A stretch of DNA of 35,323 bases from Leidyana gryllorum EB-2025a (lineage: Eukaryota; Apicomplexa), in assembly GCA_048772705.1 (NCBI GenBank), contig JBLWGC010000120.1, positions 1 to 35,323 of the forward strand. The letters run 5' to 3'. The translations under genes and the position numbers were made by a program. The notes under the pieces are model-generated. The model saw only the letters and a program-made list of their open reading frames with translations. It did no database searches and had not been told where the DNA came from. Within the stretch, counting starts at the first letter, position 1; each line of letters opens with the position of its first letter. Below are positions 12,101-21,400 of the stretch, in pieces.

Positions 12101-14115
12101 AGGTCAGTCAAGAAAGCTGCAGAGAGACACGCCTCATCCTCCCGTGGGCGGTCCACTCGCGCGCAATCTAATGAAAGACCCGTTGAGCGACTGACTCACA
12201 TGGATTCTGCACCAAGACCGATGTCTCCAGCTCCGCGTACCTTCAACGAGTACAAAGCGTGGCGAGAAGCCAAAGCGCTCGTGGTGGAGACGAAGCAACG
12301 CATCCGCAACTCGGAGCAGACTGACCTCATTCAACTTCCTCCGCCTTTGACTGAGCTCAATTCACGCACACATGAGGCCGTCAGAGATTATCTGCCCCGA
12401 CCCACAAAGAAAAGACACAGTGTTCGTCAGCAGAAGCACACCAAGATCTCTCAAAAGCACTCCAGCGTTGAACGAGAAGCGCCGCGGCCCCGTAAGTCGA
12501 AGGATGGATTGGCTGGTGTGGTTCAAGAAAGTGTGACAACTGATCATCATGTGAAGACCGAAGACGTGTATCCCAAGAAATCAAGACCGAAACGCATGAA
12601 GGTGACAAAGTTGATTGATCAGGCAGAAGAGTGGTATGAGGGCATCGGAGCTATTCACCGAGGCGTCGCCATTGACTTCCCTAAGCCAAGTCTGACACTC
12701 AAGCGGGTGAATGCCATGCACATAATTGGAACAGGCCGACGTACACGGTCTGTACCCCTTCACCCGAGTGCGAGAGGCTCTGTACCTGCAGCAAGATCGA
12801 AACGCTCGGGTTCCGTCTCCGCACCCTCAAGTATTTCGAAACACACAGTTGTGCAAACTGAAGCAATTGACAAACTGCCAAAACGTCATGTGGTACATCA
12901 CCAGACACAGATGTTCCTGCCAGCGGCTCCTAAACCCTGTTCGAGAATAGTCACACAGACGTGCTATATTGAACCGGCTGAGCGTCACACCATGGAGCGA
13001 GCTCTGGCCATTCGCATCGAATTCATCACAGTGCAAGGCAAATGGCAGCTGGTCACAACTAATCAACTCAGCGATGAGAAGGGAGGAGCATATTCGCTCG
13101 CTCTGAGAGGTCGAAAGAAGTGGGGCAAAGTTGACCGACTTGACATGGCCCAGACTGCTCGTGCACATTCTCTCAGCCCGAAAGCAATGTTCCCGACACC
13201 CGATGAAGAGAATAAGGCCGCCGTGCCGTCGTCCTCGCGAGTCAAACTACAGTCTGTTCCGCCTCTCCATTACAGTCCTCGAGCTGTGACTGAGGACTTG
13301 GCTGCCAGCTACAGAGAGATGATGTCGGCAACCCACAGAGTGGTCCGCAACTCTGGCGTCTCAATGGAACAATCGAGAGCGAGGATCTGGTCCGCAAAGA
13401 AAGTTCAAACTGTGGAAGCGAGAGATCTGCAGATGACATGGGTTCCGGCTTTGGCACTGGAGACTGCTGTCAACTTTAGGGGCAGTGTGTCATCTTCTGG
13501 TGCTTCCACAGGAGTGCAAATTGGTGTTCCCAATTTGGGAGGAACCAGTAGGAGAGCGTCACGGGTGAGTACTAAGACTACCATAATGGCAATCTCAATT
13601 GTGTTTTATGCAGATCTCTGAGGTCGAAGACGCGTTAAGTGTGGTTTCGAGCGTGCCCGCATTGTCGAGTCGTGTTGATGAGGTCATTGCTCCCACCACC
13701 ACCGATGTTCTGTCGAGTCCAGATACTGACGGTCCCCCGCAACCCACGAAGCTCGGTGCCAACGAAGTGGTTTATGCCCCTACCGTGACCGACGTTCCCA
13801 GAGTGGTAAGTTTTTGGTTTCAGCTGTCATCTTTGATATGTGGTGGTGCAGAGGATCTGGCGAGAAGCTGTGACCGAATGTGTGATGAGGCCCAAACGTC
13901 GCAGAAAGAGGCGCACTTCCACTATCCCTGAAACGGTGGTCAATGCAGAGGCATCGAATCCAACTGGGGAGAATTTCTTGGACGTCCCCCGTGTACACCC
14001 CACGAGCGAGAGACGGGGACGGCGCGTGAGTGAAGCAGCGCTTCTGGTGACTACGACTCGGAGGAGTACTCGGATCACCCTCGTTTCGGAGACTGCAGTA
14101 ACTGAGCAGCAGTGA
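11..14115 (+). CDS. Giant acidic tandem-repeat protein with basic unique tail (3 exons, 5' end uncertain)
   Basis: Exons 11-13564, 13614-13805 and 13852-14115 join in frame, with introns of 49 nt (GTGAGT...GCAG) and 46 nt (GTAAGT...GCAG), both phase 0. They encode at least 4,669 residues. Residues 1 to about 3045 are about 138 near-identical copies of an S/E/P/Q-rich unit. The remaining ~1,620 residues are unique, R/S/T-rich and basic, and include a cluster RPKRRRKRR in the last exon that could be a nuclear localisation signal. I see no signal peptide, membrane segment or recognised domain. The tail contains a small triplicated motif (LDISTPR) and three spaced QT motifs (VVQTE, HHQTQ, VTQT). 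The start is uncertain: the array touches the window edge, and the ATG at 11 lies in what is normally a shadow frame of the repeat. The gene may therefore begin upstream. Function is unknown; a scaffold or spacer is only a guess. The reading frame and introns are well supported. Confidence 0.8.
11399..11461 (+). repeat. Three exact 21-bp tandem repeats inside the giant gene tail
   Basis: Three consecutive 21-bp copies encode the heptad LDISTPR (the first begins HDISTPR). A fourth partial copy encodes LDIS. Each copy has an S-T-P proline-directed phosphorylation-like site. It is a recent local slippage product and is unrelated in sequence to the main array. Confidence 0.9.
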
Positions 14116-14331
14116 TTGAGCAATTGTAGCGTCCCTATAACGATTGATTGAACCCGCCTTTTTGAGTATCTCAATGTTCTAATTGATATTGACAACGAAT
14201 TGAAGCTTTGTTTGGTACATTTGATGACCCAGCAGCGAGATCAGGGACATTGGGTCATTGGTGTCGTATCACACAAGGGTTAAGTAGTTCTTGTTTTTTT
14301 GTATTTTTCGCTTGGACAAAGGGAGGTGGCC
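14116..14331. other. Intergenic region between giant gene and MFS transporter
   Basis: These 216 nt separate two same-strand genes. They contain a perfect 8-bp inverted repeat (14224-14231 with 14251-14258, 19-nt spacer). Just before the transporter start there is a T-rich tract (about 14291-14310) followed by an AG about a dozen bases before the ATG. The T-rich tract plus AG resembles a splice acceptor, so a leader intron or trans-splice site is possible but unproven. Confidence 0.5.
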
Positions 14332-16179
14332 ATGGGAGAAGTCCAGAAAGGAGTTGCTAAGGCGGCTGCCATTAAAGCAACTTGGTCGAGCAAGGCATTG
14401 ACCTACCTCTATGTAGGGATTCTAATCTTTGCCTGCATGACCTCTCTGGAGTCTCAAGTCAATTATCTCTTCATTCCTTATATCACATCTGACTTTCGCT
14501 CCCATGGCCTGTTATCAACCATCCAAATCGTGTCTGCGGTGCTGCAAACAGTCTTGAAAGCTCCAGCGGCCAAGGTCGCTGATGTCTTTGGACGTACGGA
14601 AGCTCTCCTCACCGGCATCCTCTTTTACGCATTGGGATATCTGTGCATGGCCGTCTCAACCAATATCTGGTGGTATGCAGCGTCTCAGATTTTCTACATT
14701 GGTGGCAATACGGGAATTCAATTCCTGCTCCAATTGATCATTGCTGATACCTCAAGTCTTACCAACCGTGCGCTTTTATCTACAATCCCAACGGTACCTT
14801 TCCTTTGGAATGTCTGGGCAGGCCCTCTACTTGGACAATGGCTGCTTCGAGATGTCGGCTGGCGGTGGGGTACCGCTCTGTGGATGATTGTGGTCCCCGT
14901 TTCGGGCATTCCTTTGTTCGTCGTCTTGATCAAGAAAGGTCGAGAGTTCCGCAAGAAGGCAGCAGAACAATCACGTGTGGAAGTGCTCGTCGACGGCGCT
15001 GGAGCCAATGAGGCTTCGGGCGACTCGCAACCTGAGAAGACCAAAGCTGACCGCAGCCAATCTGGCTCGGCCGCTATTCAGGACTCCTCTTCCTCTCGAG
15101 AGATGAAAGAGAAAAAATCGTGGTGGAGACGGACCGTCGACTACTGTGATCAGATGGACATCGGTGGCACTCTGGTGGTGTCAGCTGGGTTGGCACTAAT
15201 GCTCGTTCCTTTGACATTGGCGTCTTCCTCGCCAGACCGGTGGGGTTCTGTTGGTGTTATCCTGCCCATCTGTCTCGGTTTTGTACTCTTCGCCTTATTT
15301 GTCTGGTACGAGCTCAAGTTTGCCAGACATCCTCTGGTCTCCCTTCGCCTCCTAAAGAATCCTTCCGTCTTCTTCGCATGCTTCGGAGGCTTCTTTTACT
15401 TTTTCTCGTACTACGTCGGAAGGCTGTACTTCCCCTCATACCTTCAAGTGGCGGCTGGATACAGTCCGCGGAAGGCGGGACAGGTCCACAATGTCATGAA
15501 CTTCAGTTCAGTTGCGGTTGGTTTCCTCGTGGGACTGGCAATCAAGTGGTTGAAGCGCGTAAGAATCTTCGTCATCTCCGGTGTGATTTGCTATCTGGTT
15601 GGTCTGGGTTTGCTGATCTTTGTCCGAACCCCAAGCAACAAATTAGCCGCGTTGATTTTGGGCCAATTAGTGCTGGGTATTGGAGGAGGTCTATATTCCG
15701 GACCAAACCAGGTGCTCGTGCAGAGTCATGCAACCCATCAAGATCTTGGAGCTGCGACTGCCCTCGTGCTGGTCATCACGACACTGGGATGGTCCACGGG
15801 CGCCGCAGTCGCCGGAGCTATCTGGACTAACTATCTCCCTCGGCGCTTGACAGCCAACCTGCCTGATCATATGCTCGACATGGTCGACGACATTGCTAAT
15901 TCAATTGTGGTAGCACAGGATTACGAGATGGGCACACCAGAGAGAACTGCCATCAACCTTGCCTATGTCGAGGTTATGAGGCTCCTCTGTATCATTGGCG
16001 TCTGTCTCGGAGTGCTACAGCTTATCTGCGGATTTATGGTCAAATCCGCACCCATCACTGACGCAGTTGCTATCGAAACTGAATCTGGCGATGAGAAATC
16101 CCTTGCCGTTTCCGAAGATGAAGCAACACCCAGTCTCAGAGAAACATCAGAGATTGCCAAGTCGGAGTTCGCTGTTTAA
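14332..16179 (+). CDS. MFS siderophore-iron transporter-like protein
   Basis: A single exon encodes 615 residues, in the usual size range for the fungal siderophore-iron transporter (SIT) group of the major facilitator superfamily. These are predicted to be proton symporters with 12 to 14 membrane helices in the plasma or endosomal membrane. The MFS loop motif VADVFGR is at residues 82-88. The SIT-like IADTSSLTNRALLSTIP follows at about 137-153, and WRWG at 177-180. A charged cytosolic loop (about 201-268) leads into DIGGTLVVSAGL...LVPLTLA. Near the C-terminus GGGLYSGPNQVLVQ and GAIWTNYLPRRL match the family's last helices. The ATG at 14332 was chosen because it lies in GGCCATGG; the reading frame opens 11 codons earlier without another ATG. 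Substrate specificity cannot be read from sequence. The gene is intronless, unlike most neighbours, and its similarity is strikingly fungal. Confidence 0.9.
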   Translation: MGEVQKGVAKAAAIKATWSSKALTYLYVGILIFACMTSLESQVNYLFIPYITSDFRSHGLLSTIQIVSAVLQTVLKAPAAKVADVFGRTEALLTGILFYALGYLCMAVSTNIWWYAASQIFYIGGNTGIQFLLQLIIADTSSLTNRALLSTIPTVPFLWNVWAGPLLGQWLLRDVGWRWGTALWMIVVPVSGIPLFVVLIKKGREFRKKAAEQSRVEVLVDGAGANEASGDSQPEKTKADRSQSGSAAIQDSSSSREMKEKKSWWRRTVDYCDQMDIGGTLVVSAGLALMLVPLTLASSSPDRWGSVGVILPICLGFVLFALFVWYELKFARHPLVSLRLLKNPSVFFACFGGFFYFFSYYVGRLYFPSYLQVAAGYSPRKAGQVHNVMNFSSVAVGFLVGLAIKWLKRVRIFVISGVICYLVGLGLLIFVRTPSNKLAALILGQLVLGIGGGLYSGPNQVLVQSHATHQDLGAATALVLVITTLGWSTGAAVAGAIWTNYLPRRLTANLPDHMLDMVDDIANSIVVAQDYEMGTPERTAINLAYVEVMRLLCIIGVCLGVLQLICGFMVKSAPITDAVAIETESGDEKSLAVSEDEATPSLRETSEIAKSEFAV

Positions 16180-16601
16180 ATATTGACATATTCTTATTAT
16201 TACTGATCGTCACGGAGAGAGCGAGATGCCCTTCCCAAGACATCGGGTGACTTTAGATAAATGCTCTAGATTTTTGGTCAATGCCACATCCCTCTTGAGC
16301 CTCTGGCTTCGAGCGATCTTCTTGTCTCACTTCACATGAAATAAGACAATTGCTTTCGCTGATCCCTTCGGGGCACAAGCGAACTGCGCAGTCAGCAACA
16401 TTATACATATCAAAGTAGCACACTGAATCACCATCTCACCAACACTGCCAGACACGCTTCGATCGGGGTCAAAGGGACGTGTCTCCAGGACACTTCCCCC
16501 ATACACACACCAAACACACACGCACACGATTCGCCTTGGTATGTACCCAATTTGCTGTGAGGGGAGAGCTAATTAGTTTGTCAGCGCCAGACCATGTCTC
16601 A
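16180..16601. other. Convergent 3' intergenic region (422 nt), no gene seen
   Basis: This lies between the stop codons of the transporter and the dehydrogenase, so it must hold both 3' UTRs and polyadenylation signals. I see no open frame worth calling and no RNA gene. It contains two overlapping potential hairpins, AGACACG/CGTGTCT (16450-16456 with 16478-16484) and GTGTC/GACAC (16479-16493), and a CA-rich stretch near 16500-16530. Confidence 0.6.
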
Positions 16602-17960
16602 TCATTTCTCAGCTACTACAATTTGGGGTATGGTCTTATCTGCGAATGATTCGAAAGCTTTGCATTGATCATCGTCGCGTGCTAGTCTTGACATGAGGGT
16701 CGGTCGACATTCCTGATGATGGTGTCCGGGTTTAGCTTCATCATCCAGAGCACAATATAAGATGGTGGCAGACCCAGCCGAAGTCTCTTTGCCGAATGTC
16801 CACATGGTGGCGCGCAGTAAAAGTTCGGTTAATTGGCTGGTCCCGATTCGGCCTACAAGCTTGGTCCAAACGACTCCTGGCATCACAGAATAGACCTTGA
16901 GTCCGGCGTCTCCATGTTTCCTCATCAAGATCCGCATGTGATATAGCTGGGCCAACTTTGATACTCTGTAAGAACGCAACATGCTGTATGTCTCAGGCTT
17001 GGGAGTACTGTATGACTCCCAGTCCAAGTCGCTGACTTCTGCTTGGAGGTGCGCTGAGCTGCTTGTCATGATGATTTTCTTGTCTTGAGATTTCATCACC
17101 AGTGGCATCAAGAGCTCGACCAAATAGTAGTGAGAAATGGTGTTGACCTGCAGGCACGGTTCCAGTCCATCTTCTGTCAGTTGAACCTCAGCAGCAGTTT
17201 TGGGGCCGGCTATACCAGCATTGCAGATCAAGATATCGATTCCCTCTGGACACTCGGAGGCCACCTCTTTAGCAAAGTCGGCAACGCTCTTGAAGGAGGA
17301 GAGATCCAAGTTGAGAGCCACCACCTCAGGCTCGAATTCGAACAAGCTCTTGACTTCCTTCTTGATGTTCTCAACTATCATTGCTCTACGATCTTTGCCT
17401 CCTCTCACTCCCAATACAACTTTATCGGCTTTGAGTGCTGAGAGATGCGAGGCAGCGTAGAAACCGAAACCATCGGAGGCACCAGTCATGACTACGGTTT
17501 TACCCTTGAGCTTCTCGGCATCCTCTTCAGCGATCTCGTATATGGCGCCGTTAGCGATTTTGCGATAGAAAGCGGCGCAGCAGAACACGAGAATGTAAAC
17601 AGACACTCGACTCCTGCTGGATACGTATGGGAGGAGGAACCAAATCGTAATTGGAACGCTGCAAAGGTATAGCATAGACTGGATGTAGGGCTCGCGATAC
17701 ATCGTGACGAAAAAGACATGATCCAGACGCTCCCGGGCGCGCTCGGGCAACAACTGGGCCAACGCTTTGCGAACCTTCTGCTGTTTGATGATTTTCAGAG
17801 TGGCTTTATAGGCGAACGAGTCTCGGATAGTTCGCAATTGCCACATAACTGGATTGTAACGTGCGATCTTGTCCCATAGCTCCTTCCTTTTCACTGGATC
17901 AGAGAGCATCGCAATCAGCCGCTTCGCAAGCGGGATCAGCTTCCCGAGCTTGTCCATCAT
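16602..17960 (-). CDS. Short-chain dehydrogenase/reductase with N-terminal membrane region
   Basis: A single exon encodes 452 residues. The C-terminal part is a classical SDR Rossmann enzyme of the retinol-dehydrogenase/WWOX-like type. The nucleotide-binding TGASDGFG is at 159-166, NAG at 247-249 and the serine-rich active-site strand TSSSAH at 299-304. The catalytic YxxxK is YRVSK (Y331, K335), followed by PGVVWTKL at 361-368. The first ~150 residues are an extension with a basic amphipathic stretch and hydrophobic segments at about 92-113 and 119-132. This suggests membrane anchoring with the catalytic domain beyond it. The substrate is unknown (NAD(P)-dependent oxidation or reduction of an alcohol or ketone, by family). 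The start is clear: GGCCACCATG is a textbook translation context, and a second ATG follows at once. Like the adjacent transporter it has no intron. Confidence 0.9.
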   Translation of the reverse strand: MMDKLGKLIPLAKRLIAMLSDPVKRKELWDKIARYNPVMWQLRTIRDSFAYKATLKIIKQQKVRKALAQLLPERARERLDHVFFVTMYREPYIQSMLYLCSVPITIWFLLPYVSSRSRVSVYILVFCCAAFYRKIANGAIYEIAEEDAEKLKGKTVVMTGASDGFGFYAASHLSALKADKVVLGVRGGKDRRAMIVENIKKEVKSLFEFEPEVVALNLDLSSFKSVADFAKEVASECPEGIDILICNAGIAGPKTAAEVQLTEDGLEPCLQVNTISHYYLVELLMPLVMKSQDKKIIMTSSSAHLQAEVSDLDWESYSTPKPETYSMLRSYRVSKLAQLYHMRILMRKHGDAGLKVYSVMPGVVWTKLVGRIGTSQLTELLLRATMWTFGKETSAGSATILYCALDDEAKPGHHHQECRPTLMSRLARDDDQCKAFESFADKTIPQIVVAEK

Positions 17961-18060
17961 GGTGGCCCACTCGACAAATTTTAGCCCACACTGGGAGGCG
18001 AATTGAGGACTCAAAAATAGTGTTGTTGTCTTTGATATGGAATGGCTGCACTGTGGATGG

Positions 18061-20483
18061 CTACACCGTGGCGAGACATCCCAGACAAACGTTGGCAGTA
18101 AGCCACTGCCTGATAGAGATATTTCTGTCTGAATACGGAATGTGTTGATCTAAAGACGAGTCTTGATGGTCGCAGCAACTTGTTTCGGGCCATCCAGGGC
18201 ACATTACTAATTGGTCAGCTGGAGCTTCTTGGAACTCGACGAGTGAATTCAGCGCTCCCATATGCTCATCGCGGCTTGGGTTTACACAATATCCTCCCAC
18301 CACCACGGGAGACGGTGGTGTGAAGTGTCGTACCATTGACAGCCCCACCTTCGGATGGGAAGCCGGGCACTGCACTCTGTTCTCCAACAACAGTTCCCCC
18401 ACAGAACATTTGGAAACTTGATGTTTTTCCTGAACACCGCCCAATGAACCTTCAAATACGTATTCACCAAAATAGGGTAAGGGGAACAATTGCTTTATGG
18501 CTTCTCGTAAGTGGGACCCAAATTTCCTTCGCTTGCCTTCGTCTCTTACGGCATTCGAGAACGTCTCCCAACGTGTCACCGAGCCTCTCCGAGCAGCAAT
18601 GTACCCCAGCATGTGATCCTTCCTCCACTCGTGGTAATCAAAAGATCTCTTCATGAAACTTCGGGTACTGTGGTGGTCGAGGCGTACCTCATATAGCGGA
18701 TTGAATCTGCTGACAGTCCCGGGGAACTCATGAGAGGTTCGGGTTGCACAATAATGAATCCAAGGAGACCGACATCCTTCCACCTCGAAAGATCGACGAA
18801 ATTGGTTCCACAATCGACGATTGGCCGTGTCCTCTTCCGTGCGTCTCCCCTGACGCTCTTCGTTTCGCAAAAGCTCCCCTGTCCAATACATTGTCTTGCC
18901 GACGAGAGTAGTGTCCAAGTAGTCAGGCCCAAGTCGACCCACTTTGCACATGACATGTGGCAACGTCACATTAGGCGGCGGGGGATCGGCATACGGATCG
19001 GGATCATTCCAGTTTGCGTCGATCTCCCTTACCGCTTGCAAGTACTCCTTACACTCTGGGTATCCTTTCTCAACACTGTCATAGATCATGTCAAGCTCAT
19101 CACCCATCGTTGCACACGGCATCCGCCATACAGCCTGATCTGTGATCAGAGGGTACGCTTCTGCCCAATAGTTGCTCCATTTAGACATGAGCTCGTCCAA
19201 CATCAGTTCCCGTTCAAGACTTCCCGCGCCCTTATGACCGAGATCAAGCCGTTCTCTCAAGAGGGCCAGTAGCTCGTCAGCTCCTTGAACAGGCCAAGGT
19301 GCTATCAGTGGTGTCTCGGCCCCCTCCTCATAATCGATTCTGCAGACAATAGGAGAGAGAGACATGGATGTTTTCGTCTCTTCTCGCACTCACCTCAGAC
19401 GGTCTCGTAAGAATGAATGAATCACTTCTGGGTCTTCAGCATCCAGTAAGGCAGTCATGCTCTCCTCAGTGAGCGCTTCACGCCGCTGAGCCGTGCCCTC
19501 ATCCCATTCAAGAGCACTCCAACGAGGTACTACAGACTGGCGGAGACTGGACAATTCTTCATTATCCATTCGACGAACGATATTGGGATTGCTGAGCTTC
19601 TGACGCTCTTCGATGGGGAGGGCGTTCCAAGTGAGATTGAAATGAAAGTCATCGCGGGGATCGAAGTATAGATTGATGATACCCGATATAGGATCCCGCA
19701 GTAGTTTATGATGGTGGGACCAGAATACCCCCGCGGCTCCATAGGGCTGGGATGCTGCGAAGAGGCCGATTAAGGTCTGGTTCTTCAAATATATCATCCA
19801 TTCTGTGGCGTCTTGTTCAAAGAGATTCGTGAACAGTTCCAAGGCAGTGTCATCCGGCTCCACGGTGGGATGCAATGGACTCCCAATCAGCGGATACGCA
19901 CCGGCATCTTCTCCCAGCACTCGCCGATAGTACTCGTGCCCTATAACATACAAATACTCAGACACAGTCGCATTGGTGTGAGGGTCAACCACCCAGAGAA
20001 ATTCGTCGGGGTCGAATAGCGCGACCCACTCTGCCTTCTCCTCGTAGCGGCGGAGACAGTCGAGATACGCAGTGTTCTGCAGAATAGAACGTCAATAATG
20101 AGACCGAGGGCGGGCGGGCGTACCTGTCCTGTCCGGTGCCAGTCATTATAAGAGCTTGACAAGTGCGCTTGAGGCCCGACAAAATCTCCGAGCATGGGTC
20201 CCAGTGGGACCACTTCGATCAAATCCACATCACCTCTCTGAGCATAAAACTCTTGCAGTAAGTGGACCCGAGAGGCCGATAAGGAAGCCCTCCGATCATT
20301 TGGAGGTGCCTCCGTATAAAGCACAAACTTGTCGAAACCCTGGAGACGGTGAAACTCAATCCACTCTATCAAATGTGTGTCTTCATTAGCGACCTTGGCA
20401 CACGCCACTATGAACTTCTCTGGAACATAGCTCGACACTGCTGCCCAAGCTACTGCTGGCAGCACAATGCCAAATGACCACAT
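18061..20483 (-). CDS. Glycosyltransferase family 92-like protein (DUF23), 3 exons
   Basis: Exons 20124-20483, 19394-20076 and 18061-19339 are spliced by introns of 47 nt (GTACGC...GCAG) and 54 nt (GTGAGT...GCAG), giving 773 residues. A signal peptide or short anchor (about residues 1-18) opens the protein. The N-terminal KFIVACAKVANEDTHLIEW and GFDKFVLYT are typical of the family. The metal-binding DxD-type motif is FDPDEFLWV, with DPD at about 142-144, preceded by the family's Y-x-x-C...Y...A-x-W-V pattern. The later WIHYCATRTSHEF fits the conserved C-terminal histidine region. GT92 enzymes add galactose or related sugars to glycoproteins in the ER/Golgi; the acceptor here is unknown. The protein is longer than most family members, with a large insert before the histidine motif and a ~200-residue C-terminal extension. 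The last exon could hide another small intron. Confidence 0.82.
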
Positions 20484-20499
20484 AATTTACGCAGACTCT
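20484..20499. promoter_or_regulatory. 16-bp gap between divergent start codons
   Basis: Only 16 bp separate the ATG of the glycosyltransferase (minus) from the ATG of the TRAPPC2L-like gene (plus). Any shared promoter and both 5' UTRs must overlap the opposite coding region. A GCAG acceptor-like sequence ends 5 nt before the TRAPPC2L ATG, which would suit a leader intron or spliced-leader addition. No TATA-like box fits in the gap. Confidence 0.45.
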
Positions 20500-21377
20500 A
20501 TGACGATAGCCTATGTTGGGTTTGTAAGTGCTGAGGTGAGCATGCGTGCTATTCTGGACAGAGTCTTCTGTAGAATACTCCTCTATTCTCAGCTTGTATC
20601 AGGACCACTTCCTGTCAAACCAAAACGGGCCCTTTCTTGCTGAGAAATGACGAAGTGTCAGACGATATGGAACGCTGTCTTGAACTGGAGATGATAGCAT
20701 ATCAAACGTTGGATCTTATCGACAATACCAGTATGTCTCTCTTCGGTCGCACGTCTCCTTTGCATCACCGGAACAGTACGGGAACAGGCGCTAAGAGACG
20801 GCGGGTCAGGACAATCCGGCCAACATGACGCCTTCCTCGGGTGTCTCGGCTCATGTCTCCTTACTCCGTGCCACCTCGATGGCCGTGCCTACGGTTTCAT
20901 CTCCAGTACCAACACGAAGATTATCGTCATCGTGGAACGGTGCGAAGTGGAAGTCAATGAAATGCGGAACGTGAGTTGGAGAAGGCGATAACACCCATCA
21001 CCTATTCCCCGTGTCTCCCCCCTCCCCCTCCCTCTCTCCCCCCTTTCTGGCTCATACAATTTAATCACAGCTGTGTCGGGCTCTGTACAAGCTGTACTGT
21101 CATGCCATAGCGAATCCTTTCTTTACTGGAGATGTGGAAACACCAGGATTCATCAACAAGTTGGGTAAGTCAGTCGGTGCTATTGCATATGTATGTGTGT
21201 GTGTATGTTATCGTGTAATCAAGCCGGAGGAATGGAGAGCTAAGAGGACAATCTTCACGAGGCGATCGATATTCCTCTCCGGTTTGAAATTGATGCCTAT
21301 CTAACTTTTTCATTCTTCTTCTTGCTGCAGAGAGCCTCGTCCGCCACTACAGTACAGCCATACAACTGGCTGATTGA
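20500..21377 (+). CDS. TRAPPC2L: TRAPPC2L/Sedlin-like TRAPP complex subunit, 5 exons
   Basis: Exons 20500-20535, 20574-20730, 20777-20970, 21071-21164 and 21331-21377 join in frame to 175 residues, with introns of 38, 46, 100 and 166 nt. The protein follows the longin-fold TRAPPC2L/Tca17 pattern: VGFVSAENTPLF at the first strand, then ELEMIAYQTLDLIDN in the first helix. HDAFLGCL and GRAYGFISSTNTKIIVIVE form the central strands, and LYKLYCHAIANPFF sits in the last helix. TRAPP complexes act as Rab exchange factors and tethers in ER-Golgi and Golgi traffic. The 38-nt first intron (GTGAGC at 20536) was preferred over GTAAGT at 20524, because only the former keeps the conserved spacing before ENTPLF. 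Family members are about 140 residues; the extra length is a G/S/Q-rich insert and an N-terminal loop. No single reading frame covers more than a third of it. Confidence 0.85.
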
Positions 21378-21400
21378 TGATCTCTGAGAGGTTCGTTATA

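Noticed and set aside
9405-13457. Many 60-137 codon minus frames opposite the giant gene tail
   Set aside because: They overlap a much longer open coding frame, overlap each other in different frames, and show no splice support or family resemblance.
15240-15830. 196-codon alternate plus frame within the transporter
   Set aside because: The transporter frame has clear family motifs across the same stretch; the alternate frame is a shadow.
16365-16400. CCCTTCGGGGCA resembling the 5' end of a U6 snRNA
   Set aside because: None of the conserved U6 core (the ACAGAGA region or AGC triad) follows.
20524-20573. GTAAGT at 20524 as the first TRAPPC2L donor
   Set aside because: It is a better consensus, but it removes four residues from the conserved first strand; the donor at 20536 keeps family spacing.
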